A stretch of 25,224 nucleotides of DNA from Zychaea mexicana (taxonomy: Eukaryota > Mucoromycota > Mucoromycetes > Mucorales > Lichtheimiaceae): positions 1 through 25,224 of the forward strand of contig NW_026516908.1 of the NCBI RefSeq assembly GCF_025766255.1. Direction: 5' to 3'. Shown one piece after another: positions 1 to 8,220 of this stretch. The position numbers and the translations under genes were made by a program. How positions within the stretch are numbered: the first letter of the stretch is position 1; each line of letters starts with the position of its first letter. Under the pieces are notes generated by a model. That model did not search any database. It had not been told where the DNA came from and worked only from the letters and a program-made list of their open reading frames with translations.

Positions 1-517
1 CGACTTCCCTATATGCCCCTAATCCTTTCTCTCTTCCCTTTACTTATCACTTCTTCCTTCTTCCTTCGTTTTTCTTTTCTCAATTCCTTTTCAGTCTTTT
101 GTCAAATCTCGTCTCTTACTGCCACCCTCTGTTGTCCGTTCTCATTGTACTATTGCTACTTCTCTACTCCTATTACGTATATTGCTTATAGCTTACTTAT
201 CCTCTACTCTTGAATATAAAATATATGTAATACCACAATAAAAAGAGTATAAGTACATTTATGTTATAGTTCTATAGCAGACATATTGACAATCTCATCT
301 TTGATATAATGATGCTTCCCAACAAGAAGATTGACTATCATACTTGAAAACAAGTACCTTATACATATTATATGTATACACGGGTCACAACGGGTCAACG
401 GGTCAGGTCAAGGGTTAGACAGGTCGACCTGTGGGTCAGAAAAGCATCAACCCGACCCATTGACCCGTCCTCAACCCGTGGGTCGGTTTTGACCCGCAGG
501 TCAAATTGCGGTCCCTA
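1..517. mobile_element. hAT-like non-autonomous element, right part (left end outside window)
   Basis: The first 200 bases are close to 12809-12950 and then 16034-16060. Bases 190-517 are close to 17505-17797. Together they match the backbone of the 12442-17797 element, but without the two transposons inserted there. The right end, read inward, is TAGGGACCGCAATTTGAC, matching the other copy's ends (TAGGGGTCACAATTGGAC and TAAGGGTCGCAATCTGAC). A TAGGG-type end and the 8-bp target duplication of the sister copy point to the hAT superfamily. No transposase is present, so it would need enzyme supplied in trans. Superfamily assignment is inference from the termini. Confidence 0.75.
379..517. repeat. 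Subterminal GGGTC/GACCC array of the hAT-like element
   Basis: Many GGGTC motifs occur here, first mainly in one orientation and then as GACCC, so the block is roughly inverted upon itself and could fold. Equivalent blocks lie at both ends of the sister element (12442-12571 and 17680-17797). Subterminal repeats of this kind are known transposase-binding sites in hAT elements; that role here is inferred. Confidence 0.75.
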
Positions 518-765
518 GACATTACCAAAATGTTGGATGGTTTAGAACCTCGCAATGTTTAGGGCTTAAAGACGACAATAGAAGAGGCAGTGAAAAGCAA
601 CACAAAACCAAAATGCATTGAAGAGAAAATGAAAGAGTTTGCTGTGTAGTACAACTTTGTGCATTAAGTGCCACTGAAGCCAAAAAAAAAGTAACGCAAT
701 ATGCTAAATATAAGACATGTAGTACTAGCCAATCATTAATTTTGGTAGGAGATTCTGATTGAGAA
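518..765 (+). pseudogene. Unidentified coding remnant
   Basis: One frame starting at 518 reads as plausible protein (DITKMLDGLEPRNV, then a Lys/Glu-rich segment, then VPLKPKKK). It is broken by in-frame stops near 557, 647 and 665 and continues after a frameshift in an A run near 690 (YAKYKTCSTSQSLILVGDSD). The hAT-like element to the left ends exactly at its border, so it may have inserted into this former gene. I do not recognise the family. The alternative is chance reading through AT-rich DNA, though lengthy hydrophilic stretches in one frame argue mildly for a decayed gene. Confidence 0.3.
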
Positions 766-1260
766 ACATTTAATAAAAGCTAATATATTAGATTTCATAT
801 AAAATAAAAATAGTGAAAAAAGTATATTTATATTTGAATATTTATATTTTTATAAGACTAAGCTTAAGGCGACAAGTTGGGATCACTTTTATTTTTTTAT
901 TATCTATTAGTAAAGTAAATATAATAAAAATTGAAAAAAGCTTATGATTAGAAAATGGTAATTGATAATGTAAATTTAGAATTTAAAAATAAATTAAATA
1001 ATGAAGTTAGTAAATTAATAATCAATAATTGGATTTTTTAAAGGAGCCTTGGCCTGAAATGAAAAATAGATTCAATCATCGTACAAAAATAAAAGATATT
1101 AAAAGTAATGAAATTATGAAAGATATAAAAAATGAATTATTAGAAAAATTAGGATATATTCCTGTTTATTATTTTTTAACTAAATTATATACTAATCGAG
1201 AATACCTAGGACTAGGGATCCGTATCAGAACCGTAGAACCGGAACCGAACCGAACCGAAA

Positions 1261-1346
1261 CCGAGAAAATATGGTTCGGTTCCTACCAAGAACCGAACCG
1301 AAACCGAGAAAATATGGTTCGGTTCCTACCAAGAACCGAACCGGAA
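1261..1346. repeat. 43-bp tandem duplication inside the GGTTC array
   Basis: The 43-base unit starting CCGAGAAAATATGGTTCGGT at 1261 is repeated from 1304, almost identically. It mixes both orientations of the GGTTC motif and looks like a recent local duplication of putative transposase-binding sites. Confidence 0.85.
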
Positions 1347-1432
1347 CCGAACCGGTTTTGTATGCGTAGAACCGAAGAACCGAGAGGCAGAAGATTGTAT
1401 TTGGCGATTTTGGTAATTAGTATAAAGTAGGC

Positions 1433-2175
1433 TATGGTGCCCGCCACCTAGAAACGTAAATTTTTGGACCAATTTTCAATATTATATTTCAACTTTTTTC
1501 ACTTATACAACCCACTTTTTTGGCTTCATAGAATGATAGAGAGAGGCTCAAAGAATAATTCTATGAAACGTTTTTGTATACATACGAGCAAAAAAAAATG
1601 AGAAATAAAGTGTTGAAGTTGGTATCGATTTCAAAATTTAGCAGAGGATTTTGTCAGAATGTCCACCCTACTATACACTATAGTATATGACATTGAATTG
1701 GCGATTTCCATATTAAGAAGGTAGTGTAACATTAGTGGTAAGCATTGGTGCAATATATACCTCAGCCTTCCAATCAACATTGACTGTAATGGTGCCAGGT
1801 AAATTATAAGTAGGATGACAGTTTTATTATTCCTTCTTTTTCCAAAACATTCTATACAATGGGGAGACTCAACAAGTACCAGAAGAACCTTGAAATTGTG
1901 CAAGAGTCAAAGAGCACAATTAAGTAAATTTCTTGTGCGTTCCAAGAGAACTGTCAGTTTCTAATAATCATGTAAGAAGAATCATGCGAGAGTAGTTTGT
2001 TTATTTAAGTCATCCTCTGAGAAAGAACTCACTGGATGAAAAGCAGAAAAAATATAAGTCCCATTAGCAAATTTTCGATGAATAAATAACACTTAACTAA
2101 AAATGGAAATTTATAAAGGCGGAATCTTAAATTTTTGAAATGTCCACTTGTTGTTTCTAGGTGGCGGGCACTATA
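1433..2175. mobile_element. TA-flanked non-autonomous element nested in the hAT-like element
   Basis: Left end TGGTGCCCGCCACCTAGAAAC (1435-1455) and right end, read inward, TAGTGCCCGCCACCTAGAAAC (2173 back to 2153) differ at one base and are each flanked by TA (1433-1434 and 2174-2175). This is the signature of the IS630/Tc1/mariner group. The 739-bp interior shows no recognisable protein, so it is non-autonomous. Its first six bases, TGGTGC, are the same as the ends of the 3.08-kb element at 12952-16031, suggesting a related transposase may move both. Confidence 0.85.
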
Positions 2176-2880
2176 TAATGGAAGTTACGAACAATGTTAC
2201 TCCTTATTAAAGACCAAGAAGTAGTGTATTTGCAAGCCATACTTTATTCAAAAACTTAATAAAACCTGCAAAAGCAGAAGGGAGGGAGAAATAGTAAAGA
2301 AGAGAAGAACAAAAAAGAAACACTTCTTTTGACGGCAGCTTGCTTTCTCTGCCCATAACGCGCATTATTACTTGTTCCTCTACTTTGCAACCCACAATGC
2401 ATTTTCTCCATGACGTACTACTTTACTAGATTTATCTTGGCTTCTCGATCAGTTTTATCAAGTTTGTGCATTCTGTCTGAGATTGTGCATCCTGGGGCCC
2501 ATAACAGAATTATCTTACCCATTGACACTTTGCCTTTTATGAGACACTATACACGCGTAGAGACACAGTAGCTGTGTGTACTGCCGGTTGTGGTTTGGTT
2601 CCTCCAAAGTTACATTAACGTATTGTACTAGTAATACTACGTCGCTCTAGTACTATAAGCTCCACTTTTTTTTGTGAAAACTGTGCTTTAATCTTTTAAC
2701 CATGCAATAACCCACATTGTATATTAAATGTTTACATTCTGTTTCTCTTATTCATTTTGAAAACGCTGTTCAATGTACAATAATAAACTATTCTTTTTTA
2801 CTGCAGTATTCAAGTATACCGCGATATTTGAACACACATATATCAGCTTTCATTCAAAGATACTGGATTGTGCCTTTTTT
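2176..2880. other. Interior of the GGTTC element, no gene recognised
   Basis: Moderately GC-richer DNA than the surroundings. No reading frame of convincing length or composition was found. It could be a captured genomic fragment, but nothing in it identifies a source. Confidence 0.4.
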
Positions 2881-3085
2881 ATATACATGACGGGTTCGGT
2901 TCTTCGGTTCGAGTCTTCGGTTCTACGGTTCTCATCAGTTCTAGTCAGTTCGGTTCTTGCTTTGGACGGTTCGGTTCGGTTCCCTTTAAGAATCGAACCG
3001 AACCGAGCCGTGCAGATCCCTACCTAGGACCATACCGTGAAATAGAAAGAGGTTTAATTCTTTTATATCATATTGTTTCTGGTAG

Positions 3086-4063
3086 GAGGATCAAACAATA
3101 ATCTAATGATTACAAAAAATTTCTAATTTTTTTATAATCTATAATTTTGAAGATGCCAAGAGATTAAAATCAAAAAATAAAATATTTTTGATTTTCTTGG
3201 CATTAATATATTTTTTTATGTTTCATAATGATCATTATCTAAATAAACACCCCCCTCCCCCTCCTCCTCCAACAACAACAACAACAACAGCAATAAATTG
3301 TTCTTGTTCTTGTTTTTTCCTAATGGTGGAAAATACTCAAAATTATTATTTTGATGTATTTTCAGAATATCAAAAAATAAAAACTTTATTTTTTAGATAT
3401 TCAAAGAAAAGGATAAATATAAATATTTATCTCTTTTCTTAAAAAATAGTTTATTGATAGAAATTACCCTCCGGGTTAAAAGCTTCCGGTAGGGAGCTAA
3501 TTTCTATCTAATAAATCTATTTTTGGAAATAAAAATAATAAGGATAATAAAATTATCTCTTATTATTTATATTTCAAATTAAATTTAAAATTAAATTTAA
3601 TTTATTTCAAACTCAGAACATGTAATGTTCTAAAAAGAATATTCTATTCTTTTTGAGTTTAAAATTAAAAATAGAAAAAACAAATTGTTTTTCTATTTTT
3701 TAAGAAAAGAGATAAATATTTATATTTATCCTTTTCTTTGAATATCTAAAAAATAAAGTTTTTATTTTTTGATATTCTGAAAATACATCAAAATAATAAT
3801 TTTGAGTATTTTCCACCATTAGGAAAAAACAAGAACAAGAACAATTTATTGTTGCTGTTGTTGTTGTTGTTGTTGTTGGAGGAGGAGGGGGAGGGGGGTG
3901 TTTATTTAGATAATGATCATTATGAAACATAAAAAAATATATTAATGCCAAGAAAATCAAAAATATTTTATTTTTTGATTTTAATCTCTTGGCATCTTAA
4001 AAAATTATAGATTATAAAAAAATTAGAAATTTTTTGTAATCATTAGATTATTGTTTAATCCTC
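3086..4063. repeat. Long palindrome 1 (foldback element)
   Basis: The left arm (3086-3449) and right arm (3693-4063) are near-perfect reverse complements. They differ mainly in the copy number of a CAA run and in small end differences. Each arm contains a C/T-rich run followed by (CAA)n and the core ATAATGATCATTATCTAAAT. The 243-base loop is itself a series of small hairpins, including one at about 3456-3510 with a GC-rich CCCTCCGGG / GTAGGGAG interior. Ends read GAGGATCAAAC on the left and GAGGATTAAAC on the right. The apparent protein in each arm (a Pro/Thr run) reads through repeats and is not treated as a gene. The palindrome lies inside the transposase frame. Confidence 0.9.
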
Positions 4064-4113
4064 TTATAAGAATATAGGAGAAATTATACATAATTTACCT
4101 ATTAATTCTATAA

Positions 4114-4576
4114 GGAGGTAAAACAATAACAATAAATATTTTTGAGAACTATAAAATTTTTGAAATCACTAGATTATCAAAAATTAATATGTTCTCTTTC
4201 ATTTATTATAAAAATAATTTAATTATGTCATAATGATCATTATCTAAATGAACAACAACAACAATAAATTGTTCTTGTTTTTTCTTTTTATATGTATTAA
4301 AAAACAAACAAAATCAAGGATTTGATTTTATTGTTTTTTTAAAGTTCTAAACAAAAAAAAAACAATATTTGTATAACAAATGTTTGTTTTTTAATACATA
4401 TAAAAAGAAAAAACAAGAACAATTTATTGTTGTTGTTGTTCATTTAGATAATGATCATTATGAATAATTAAATTATTTTTATAATAAATGAAAGAGAACA
4501 TATTAATTTTTGATAATCTAGTGATTTCAAAAATTTTATAGTTCTCAAAAATATTTATTGTTATTGTTTTACCTCC
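4114..4576. repeat. Long palindrome 2 (foldback element), related to palindrome 1
   Basis: Arms 4114-4310 and 4381-4576 are near-perfect reverse complements around a 70-base loop. Ends are GGAGGTAAAACAATAACA, similar to the GAGG..AAACAATAA ends of palindrome 1. The arm again contains the core ATAATGATCATTATCTAAAT followed by CAA repeats and AATAAATTGTTCTTG. The two palindromes, separated by 50 bases, are together bounded by TAG at 3083-3085 and at 4577-4579. Rejoining across one TAG puts the flanking transposase codons back in frame (VSGRSGPEM), so the pair behaves as one insertion with a 3-bp duplication. Confidence 0.88.
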
Positions 4577-4790
4577 TAGATCAGGTCCTGAAATGGTAAA
4601 TATAATACCATATACAACTGTTTATGCTTTATATAAAGATTTTTGGATAAATAATTAATAATAATATTAATAAGCAAGTAAAAATTAATTTAGAAAATTT
4701 ATTTACAAATATAAAAATTAGAGTTCTAGCCACAAATGCATATAATCCAAATGGTTCTAAAAATGTAACTTTATATATTGATGGCCATGA

Positions 4791-4930
4791 TAGAACACTG
4801 TTCATGAGGCACTTGTAGGCAAGTGTTTAGAATAACTATCGTTATTCTAGGGTTTCGACTACCATCTCAATGACCAGCTACCCACGTCATCAAAAATCAA
4901 AGATTTTCTCTGACCACCCCTAATCATATT
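4791..4930. other. Small hairpin-rich insertion in the transposase, boundaries approximate
   Basis: The catalytic TLYIDGHD frame is interrupted here by about 140 bases of higher GC than the flanks. Inside is a 9-bp stem, TAGAATAAC..GTTATTCTA, and a second CACTTG..CAAGTG stem. Flanking words CATGAT and GATCAT are similar but do not define a clear duplication. It may be a tiny MITE or a divergent segment. Confidence 0.4.
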
Positions 4931-6069
4931 GATCATTCTTTATTATTTAAAAATAAAGCTTAAAAATTGGATATATAAAAAAATTAAAAATTAAAAAATC
5001 AATAAAGTATTAAACAGCCTTCATAGTAAAATAAAATATTATAGTTTAAATAAAAGCTCAAGAGGTTTATATTCATATAAATTAAAAGGTCCTGGTTTAA
5101 GAACGCAAATTGTAGTAGATATTAATAAAAGTATATTATATATTTCAAATAGTGAAAAATGTACAAAAGGTAATGATGGAACTATGTTCCTTATTATGAA
5201 ACTATATAAAAATATAAATAATTTAGATTGTATAGGAATGGATGGTGGATATAATCTCTTTGTTGACAAATTCATAGAAAATGTAAATGAATATGGTTAT
5301 GATTTTAGTCATAATAACTTTGTTTATCCAATAAGAAAAGAGGTTAATAAAAATCTAACTGTTAATGAATTAAATTATAATAGTAAATTTGGTTCATTTA
5401 GGTCTGAAATTGAAAGTCAATTTTCTATATTAGCATCAAAATTTAATAGAGTTAAAATAATAAAGCAGCATTGCAAATGTCAGATAAAAAATATTATAAT
5501 CTTCAGTTCCGCATTGCCTGTTATTTAAAAAATATTCATAATTTTTGTAGAAATTATAATATAGATGTTCAACTACATCATATGGCATGGGATAGTAATA
5601 GATTTGAATTCCCTACAAAAATGAATAAAATTAATTTAGTTTTTAGTAATGAACAAAAAGTAAATAAACAATATAAAGAGATGCAGGAACTACAATTTAA
5701 AATCTTAAACTTAAATATAGAAGATATTGAAAAACATACAGAAAAGAATATAGATAATAATGAACTTATATCCAATGATACACCTAAAAAAAGAAAATGT
5801 AATCAACCAAAAAATAATGATAATGTATTTCAAGTAGAAAAAATAGTAGATCATATGGTTGATGTTAATAATAAACTAATATTTTATGTAAAATGGCTTG
5901 GTTATAGTAATAATGAAAATAGCTGGGTCAAATAAAGTGATTTTAATACAGAAGATATTATTGATGATTATATGAAAGAGAAAAATACACAGATAAAAAA
6001 ATGGTGTACTCTACCCTATATTTAGTGAGAATGATTTCTTTTTTTTCTTTTTTGTATATTTATAATGAA

Positions 6070-6543
6070 CTATTGGATTATTTTATTGATAACATCAGCA
6101 AAACTGAGAACCCCTCCATTACATATATATATATTTTTAATTTTTTTGATATTTTTTCTCTTTTTTTCAAAATTTATAGATTGTTTTCTCTCTTTTTTTT
6201 CTTTTTTTTTAGGTACATGTAGTTTACTATGTTGAGAACATAGAAAATCAGGATTATTGTCACCAATATTTGTTCTTATTTTCCGATGATACATATATCC
6301 TTCTTTTTTTCCTCTTTTATGAACATATGAGCATATATTATTACTGCTATTGATATACAAAAAATTGTTCGTTTTTGTTTCTTCCAATTTTTCCTTTATG
6401 ATATTTTTCATTAGTTTTTGTTTTTTTTCTTTCAAATCACATAGAATTTCATCATCAAAATATTTATCCATAACTTGAGTCATAATATCTTTCATTGAGC
6501 TTATCATAGTTTGTTTACATGCAAGGATTTCTGTGTTGAGCAT
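6070..6543 (-). CDS. Accessory zinc-motif protein of the chromodomain transposon, copy I
   Basis: About 157 residues read from an ATG at 6543. The N-terminus (LNTEILACK) leads into a charged helix-like region (MDKYFDDEILCDLKEKKQ), then a compact motif with Cys in NICSYVHKRGKKEG and later LCSQHSKLH, then a Lys-rich segment and a hydrophobic tail. The layout Cys-x3-H-K-R-G-x5-x-Cys ... Cys-x2-His resembles a small zinc-binding motif I know from large DNA viruses and fungal proteins. Here the second Cys is replaced by Tyr (GYMYHRK; the copy at 24210 has GHMCHRK). It sits tail to tail with the transposase, 45 bases from its end. A DNA-binding partner of the transposase is a reasonable guess; the function is not shown. 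The frame is open, but the changed Cys suggests decay. Confidence 0.7.
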   Translation of the reverse strand: MLNTEILACKQTMISSMKDIMTQVMDKYFDDEILCDLKEKKQKLMKNIIKEKLEETKTNNFLYINSSNNICSYVHKRGKKEGYMYHRKIRTNIGDNNPDFLCSQHSKLHVPKKKEKKERKQSINFEKKRKNIKKIKNIYICNGGVLSFADVINKIIQ

Positions 6544-6569
6544 CACTATTTTTTTTATTAGTTAATATT

Positions 6570-7188
6570 TGTGGTAAACCACACTACTTTGAGATTGATC
6601 CAGACAACTCAATCTACTCTGCCGTCTTCGTAACCATTAGAACATAGTAGAGAGAACACCACACACACGGATGAATCAATTATTACATAATTAGCACCAT
6701 ATCGATAATCTCTCAAACATGGATTACCAATCGAGAATAACTCAGGACCAACCATTGTATACACATTGTCCTATTCTCGATTTAGTCAGCACTTCCTTTG
6801 AATCTAGCTTATCTGAGTTGAGCAAAGTGTACCTATCAAAGAGCGGATACCAATTCCAGCACTGACAAAGGTGAGACTTCGCCAAACAAGGAACACACTG
6901 ATTACCAAAGATGACTCTTTACAATCAGAAGACAATGTCCATTATCATGGCCGACAAACTCAACCTTCCCATCCTTCTTCATCTTTGAAACATCCAAAAT
7001 CCGGCATATCCGCGATCCATTCATCAGTTCATCCAGACGGAAGTCTAGACAACATCTTCAACAGTATATAAAGGGTTGTGAATTTATTCAATAAAAATCA
7101 TCTGATATTTGACTCTCACTGTATTTCATATTGTCTTTTATTTTAATCTTTCACTCTTATTACTTATCCACAACCCACGTTTATCACA
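6570..7188 (+). mobile_element. Solo LTR
   Basis: The 619-bp segment begins TGTGGTAAAC and ends GTTTATCACA, the inverted TG...CA ends expected of an LTR. It has a TATATAAAG box at 7064-7072 and an AATAAA signal at 7090, in the order expected for U3-R. Within U3 is an imperfect hairpin (AATCGAGAATA around 6730 pairing with TATTCTCGATT around 6770). No internal retrotransposon genes adjoin it. The five bases on the left (ATATT) and right (AGGGG) do not match, so it is not a simple solo LTR left in place. Ty3 or Ty1 type cannot be told from the LTR alone. Confidence 0.75.
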
Positions 7189-8186
7189 AGGGGTGCCGTA
7201 TAAAAATAGTGAAAAAACAGTGGTCCAAAAAGCTCATTTACAACTGAGCTTAATGAGTACATTACCAAGCTACTTGACAACGACCCTCAGATATTTGCGG
7301 ACGATATAATAAATAGCTTGACTGAACAATTCGAAGGCTTCACCATTTCAAAATTGCAAATGAACAACCATCTATGTAATACTATGCTTATCACTGTAAA
7401 AAAGCCATATTTCGAACCTGAGGTTAGAAACTCAGTAGAGAATCTCCAGACACGATTCGAATGGTTTATGAAATGGAAAGATTCTGATCTGGATTTTACA
7501 AAAAATTGTATTTTTATAGATGAAGCCGGTTTCCACATCAACATGAGACTCAATTGGGCCAGATCGAAAAGTGGAAAAAAGGCAATTGTAAAGCAACCAC
7601 AAACCAGAGCACCAACACATACAATCATTGGTGCTATTCACTCCTCTAGCATTATTCACATTGCTATCAGAAAACCACCACCAAAAAAAGAAATTGAGGC
7701 TGCTAAAAAAAAAGAAAGGCTAATAATGGGAAAAAAAGAGCAGTAACTGAGATTAGTGGAGAGAATCCAGAGGTTAACGACGATTCTGCTGATAATAATT
7801 CAGTAAAAAAAGGTACAACAACTGCTCACTTCGTTAAGTTTATGAACGAAGTTCTTGCTGTACTGGATGCCAAAGAAGCTTTCAAAGGAAGTTATATAGT
7901 TCTAGATAATGCTTCTATTCATAAGTCTAAGCCGATGATAAGAAAGATTGAAAGTAAGGGTTACAGAGTAATGTATCTGCCTCCCTACTCGCCTGAATTG
8001 AACCCTATTGAACAGTTTTGGGCAATAGTTAAAGGGAAGATGAAGCGTGACAGACTAATGAATGAAGAAAATCTGTCCAGTAGAACTACTGATGCTTGTA
8101 ATGATATATTCATCAGTGACCTTAATGGTTTCTGTAATCATTCTAAGCGCCAAATTGTTAATTGTTATAATAAGACACCTTTCTAA
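7189..8186 (+). pseudogene. Tc1/mariner-like (DD34E) transposase, N-terminally truncated, copy A
   Basis: The coding sequence starts abruptly at the LTR border in GVPYKNSEK. The first 150 or so residues present in the inverted copy (19125-20478) are missing. The catalytic core is complete: CIFIDEAGF (first Asp), IVLDNASIH (second Asp) and LPPYSPELNPIEQFW (Glu), with 34 residues between the second Asp and Glu, a Tc1-type spacing. Frameshifts lie near 7225 and in the A run near 7735, where the linker RAVTEISGENPEVND continues in another frame. The frame ends at TAA 8184-8186. Transposase of this family cuts at terminal repeats and inserts at TA. This copy cannot make a full protein. Confidence 0.9.
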
Positions 8187-8190
8187 TATA

Positions 8191-8220
8191 CAGTCGTTCC
8201 AACACCAAAGGATGGTTTTC
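8191..8220. mobile_element. End fragment of a third Tc1-like element (E4), copy A
   Basis: Directly after the stop codon of the transposase comes TA then CAGTCGTTCCAACACC, which has the form of the outer end of a Tc1-like element inserted at TA. The same end occurs in inverted orientation at 19045-19120. In this copy it is cut after 30 bases, where the next element starts. Confidence 0.55.

Larger units (their letters stand above)
1205..3030. mobile_element. hAT-like non-autonomous element with GGTTC arrays and 8-bp target duplication
   Basis: CCTAGGAC stands at 1205-1212 and again at 3023-3030. Between them the termini are inverted: TAGGGATCCG on the left and, read inward from the right, TAGGGATCTG. 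An 8-bp duplication and TAGGG ends are typical of hAT elements. The element (1213-3022) carries no transposase. Clusters of GAACCGAACC occupy its left end (about 1229-1390), and the complementary GGTTCGGTTC its right end (about 2888-3010). The middle holds a second TA-flanked element and about 700 bases in which I see no gene. Confidence 0.88.
956..6024 (+). pseudogene. PIF/Harbinger-type (DDE_Tnp_4) transposase with C-terminal chromodomain, multiply interrupted
   Basis: Dispersed coding pieces join into one transposase. The N-terminus is at 956-1212 (MVIDNVNLEF, frameshift near 1040, then the KDIKNELLEKLGYIPVYYF region). It continues at 3031-3085 (PYREIERGLILLYHIVSG) and 4580-4660 (GPEMVNIIPYTTVYALYKDFW). 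The first catalytic Asp lies in TLYIDGHD (about 4770-4792), the second in CIGMDGGYN (about 5230), and Glu in SFRSEIESQF (about 5400). After a frameshift near 5460 the chain runs on (YYNLQFRIACYLKNIHNF) to a KKRK basic stretch and a chromodomain at about 5823-6000 (VEKIVDH, FYVKWLGY, ENSWVK), which has a stop at 5933. The catalytic spacing and the R..IE..F motif fit DDE_Tnp_4 enzymes. Removing the insertion at 1213-3022 with one target copy restores the frame exactly (EYLG-PYRE). The gene is inactive. Confidence 0.85.

Noticed and set aside
379..517. GGGTC array as a telomeric tract
   Set aside because: Motifs alternate strands, are not in uniform tandem, and sit at both ends of an element with a target duplication.
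1631..1903. Minus-strand frame inside the 739-bp nested element
   Set aside because: No recognisable motif, and it spans non-conserved interior DNA of a non-autonomous element.
2888..3010. GGTTCGGTTC run as tRNA B boxes or a SINE
   Set aside because: Many copies in both orientations, no A box or cloverleaf, and a clear hAT-type terminus next to it.
3188..3442. Open frame with a Pro and Thr run in the left arm of palindrome 1, mirrored at 3700-3960
   Set aside because: It reads through a C/T-rich run and (CAA)n within a palindrome. Its presence in both arms follows from the inverted repeat and does not show selection on a protein.
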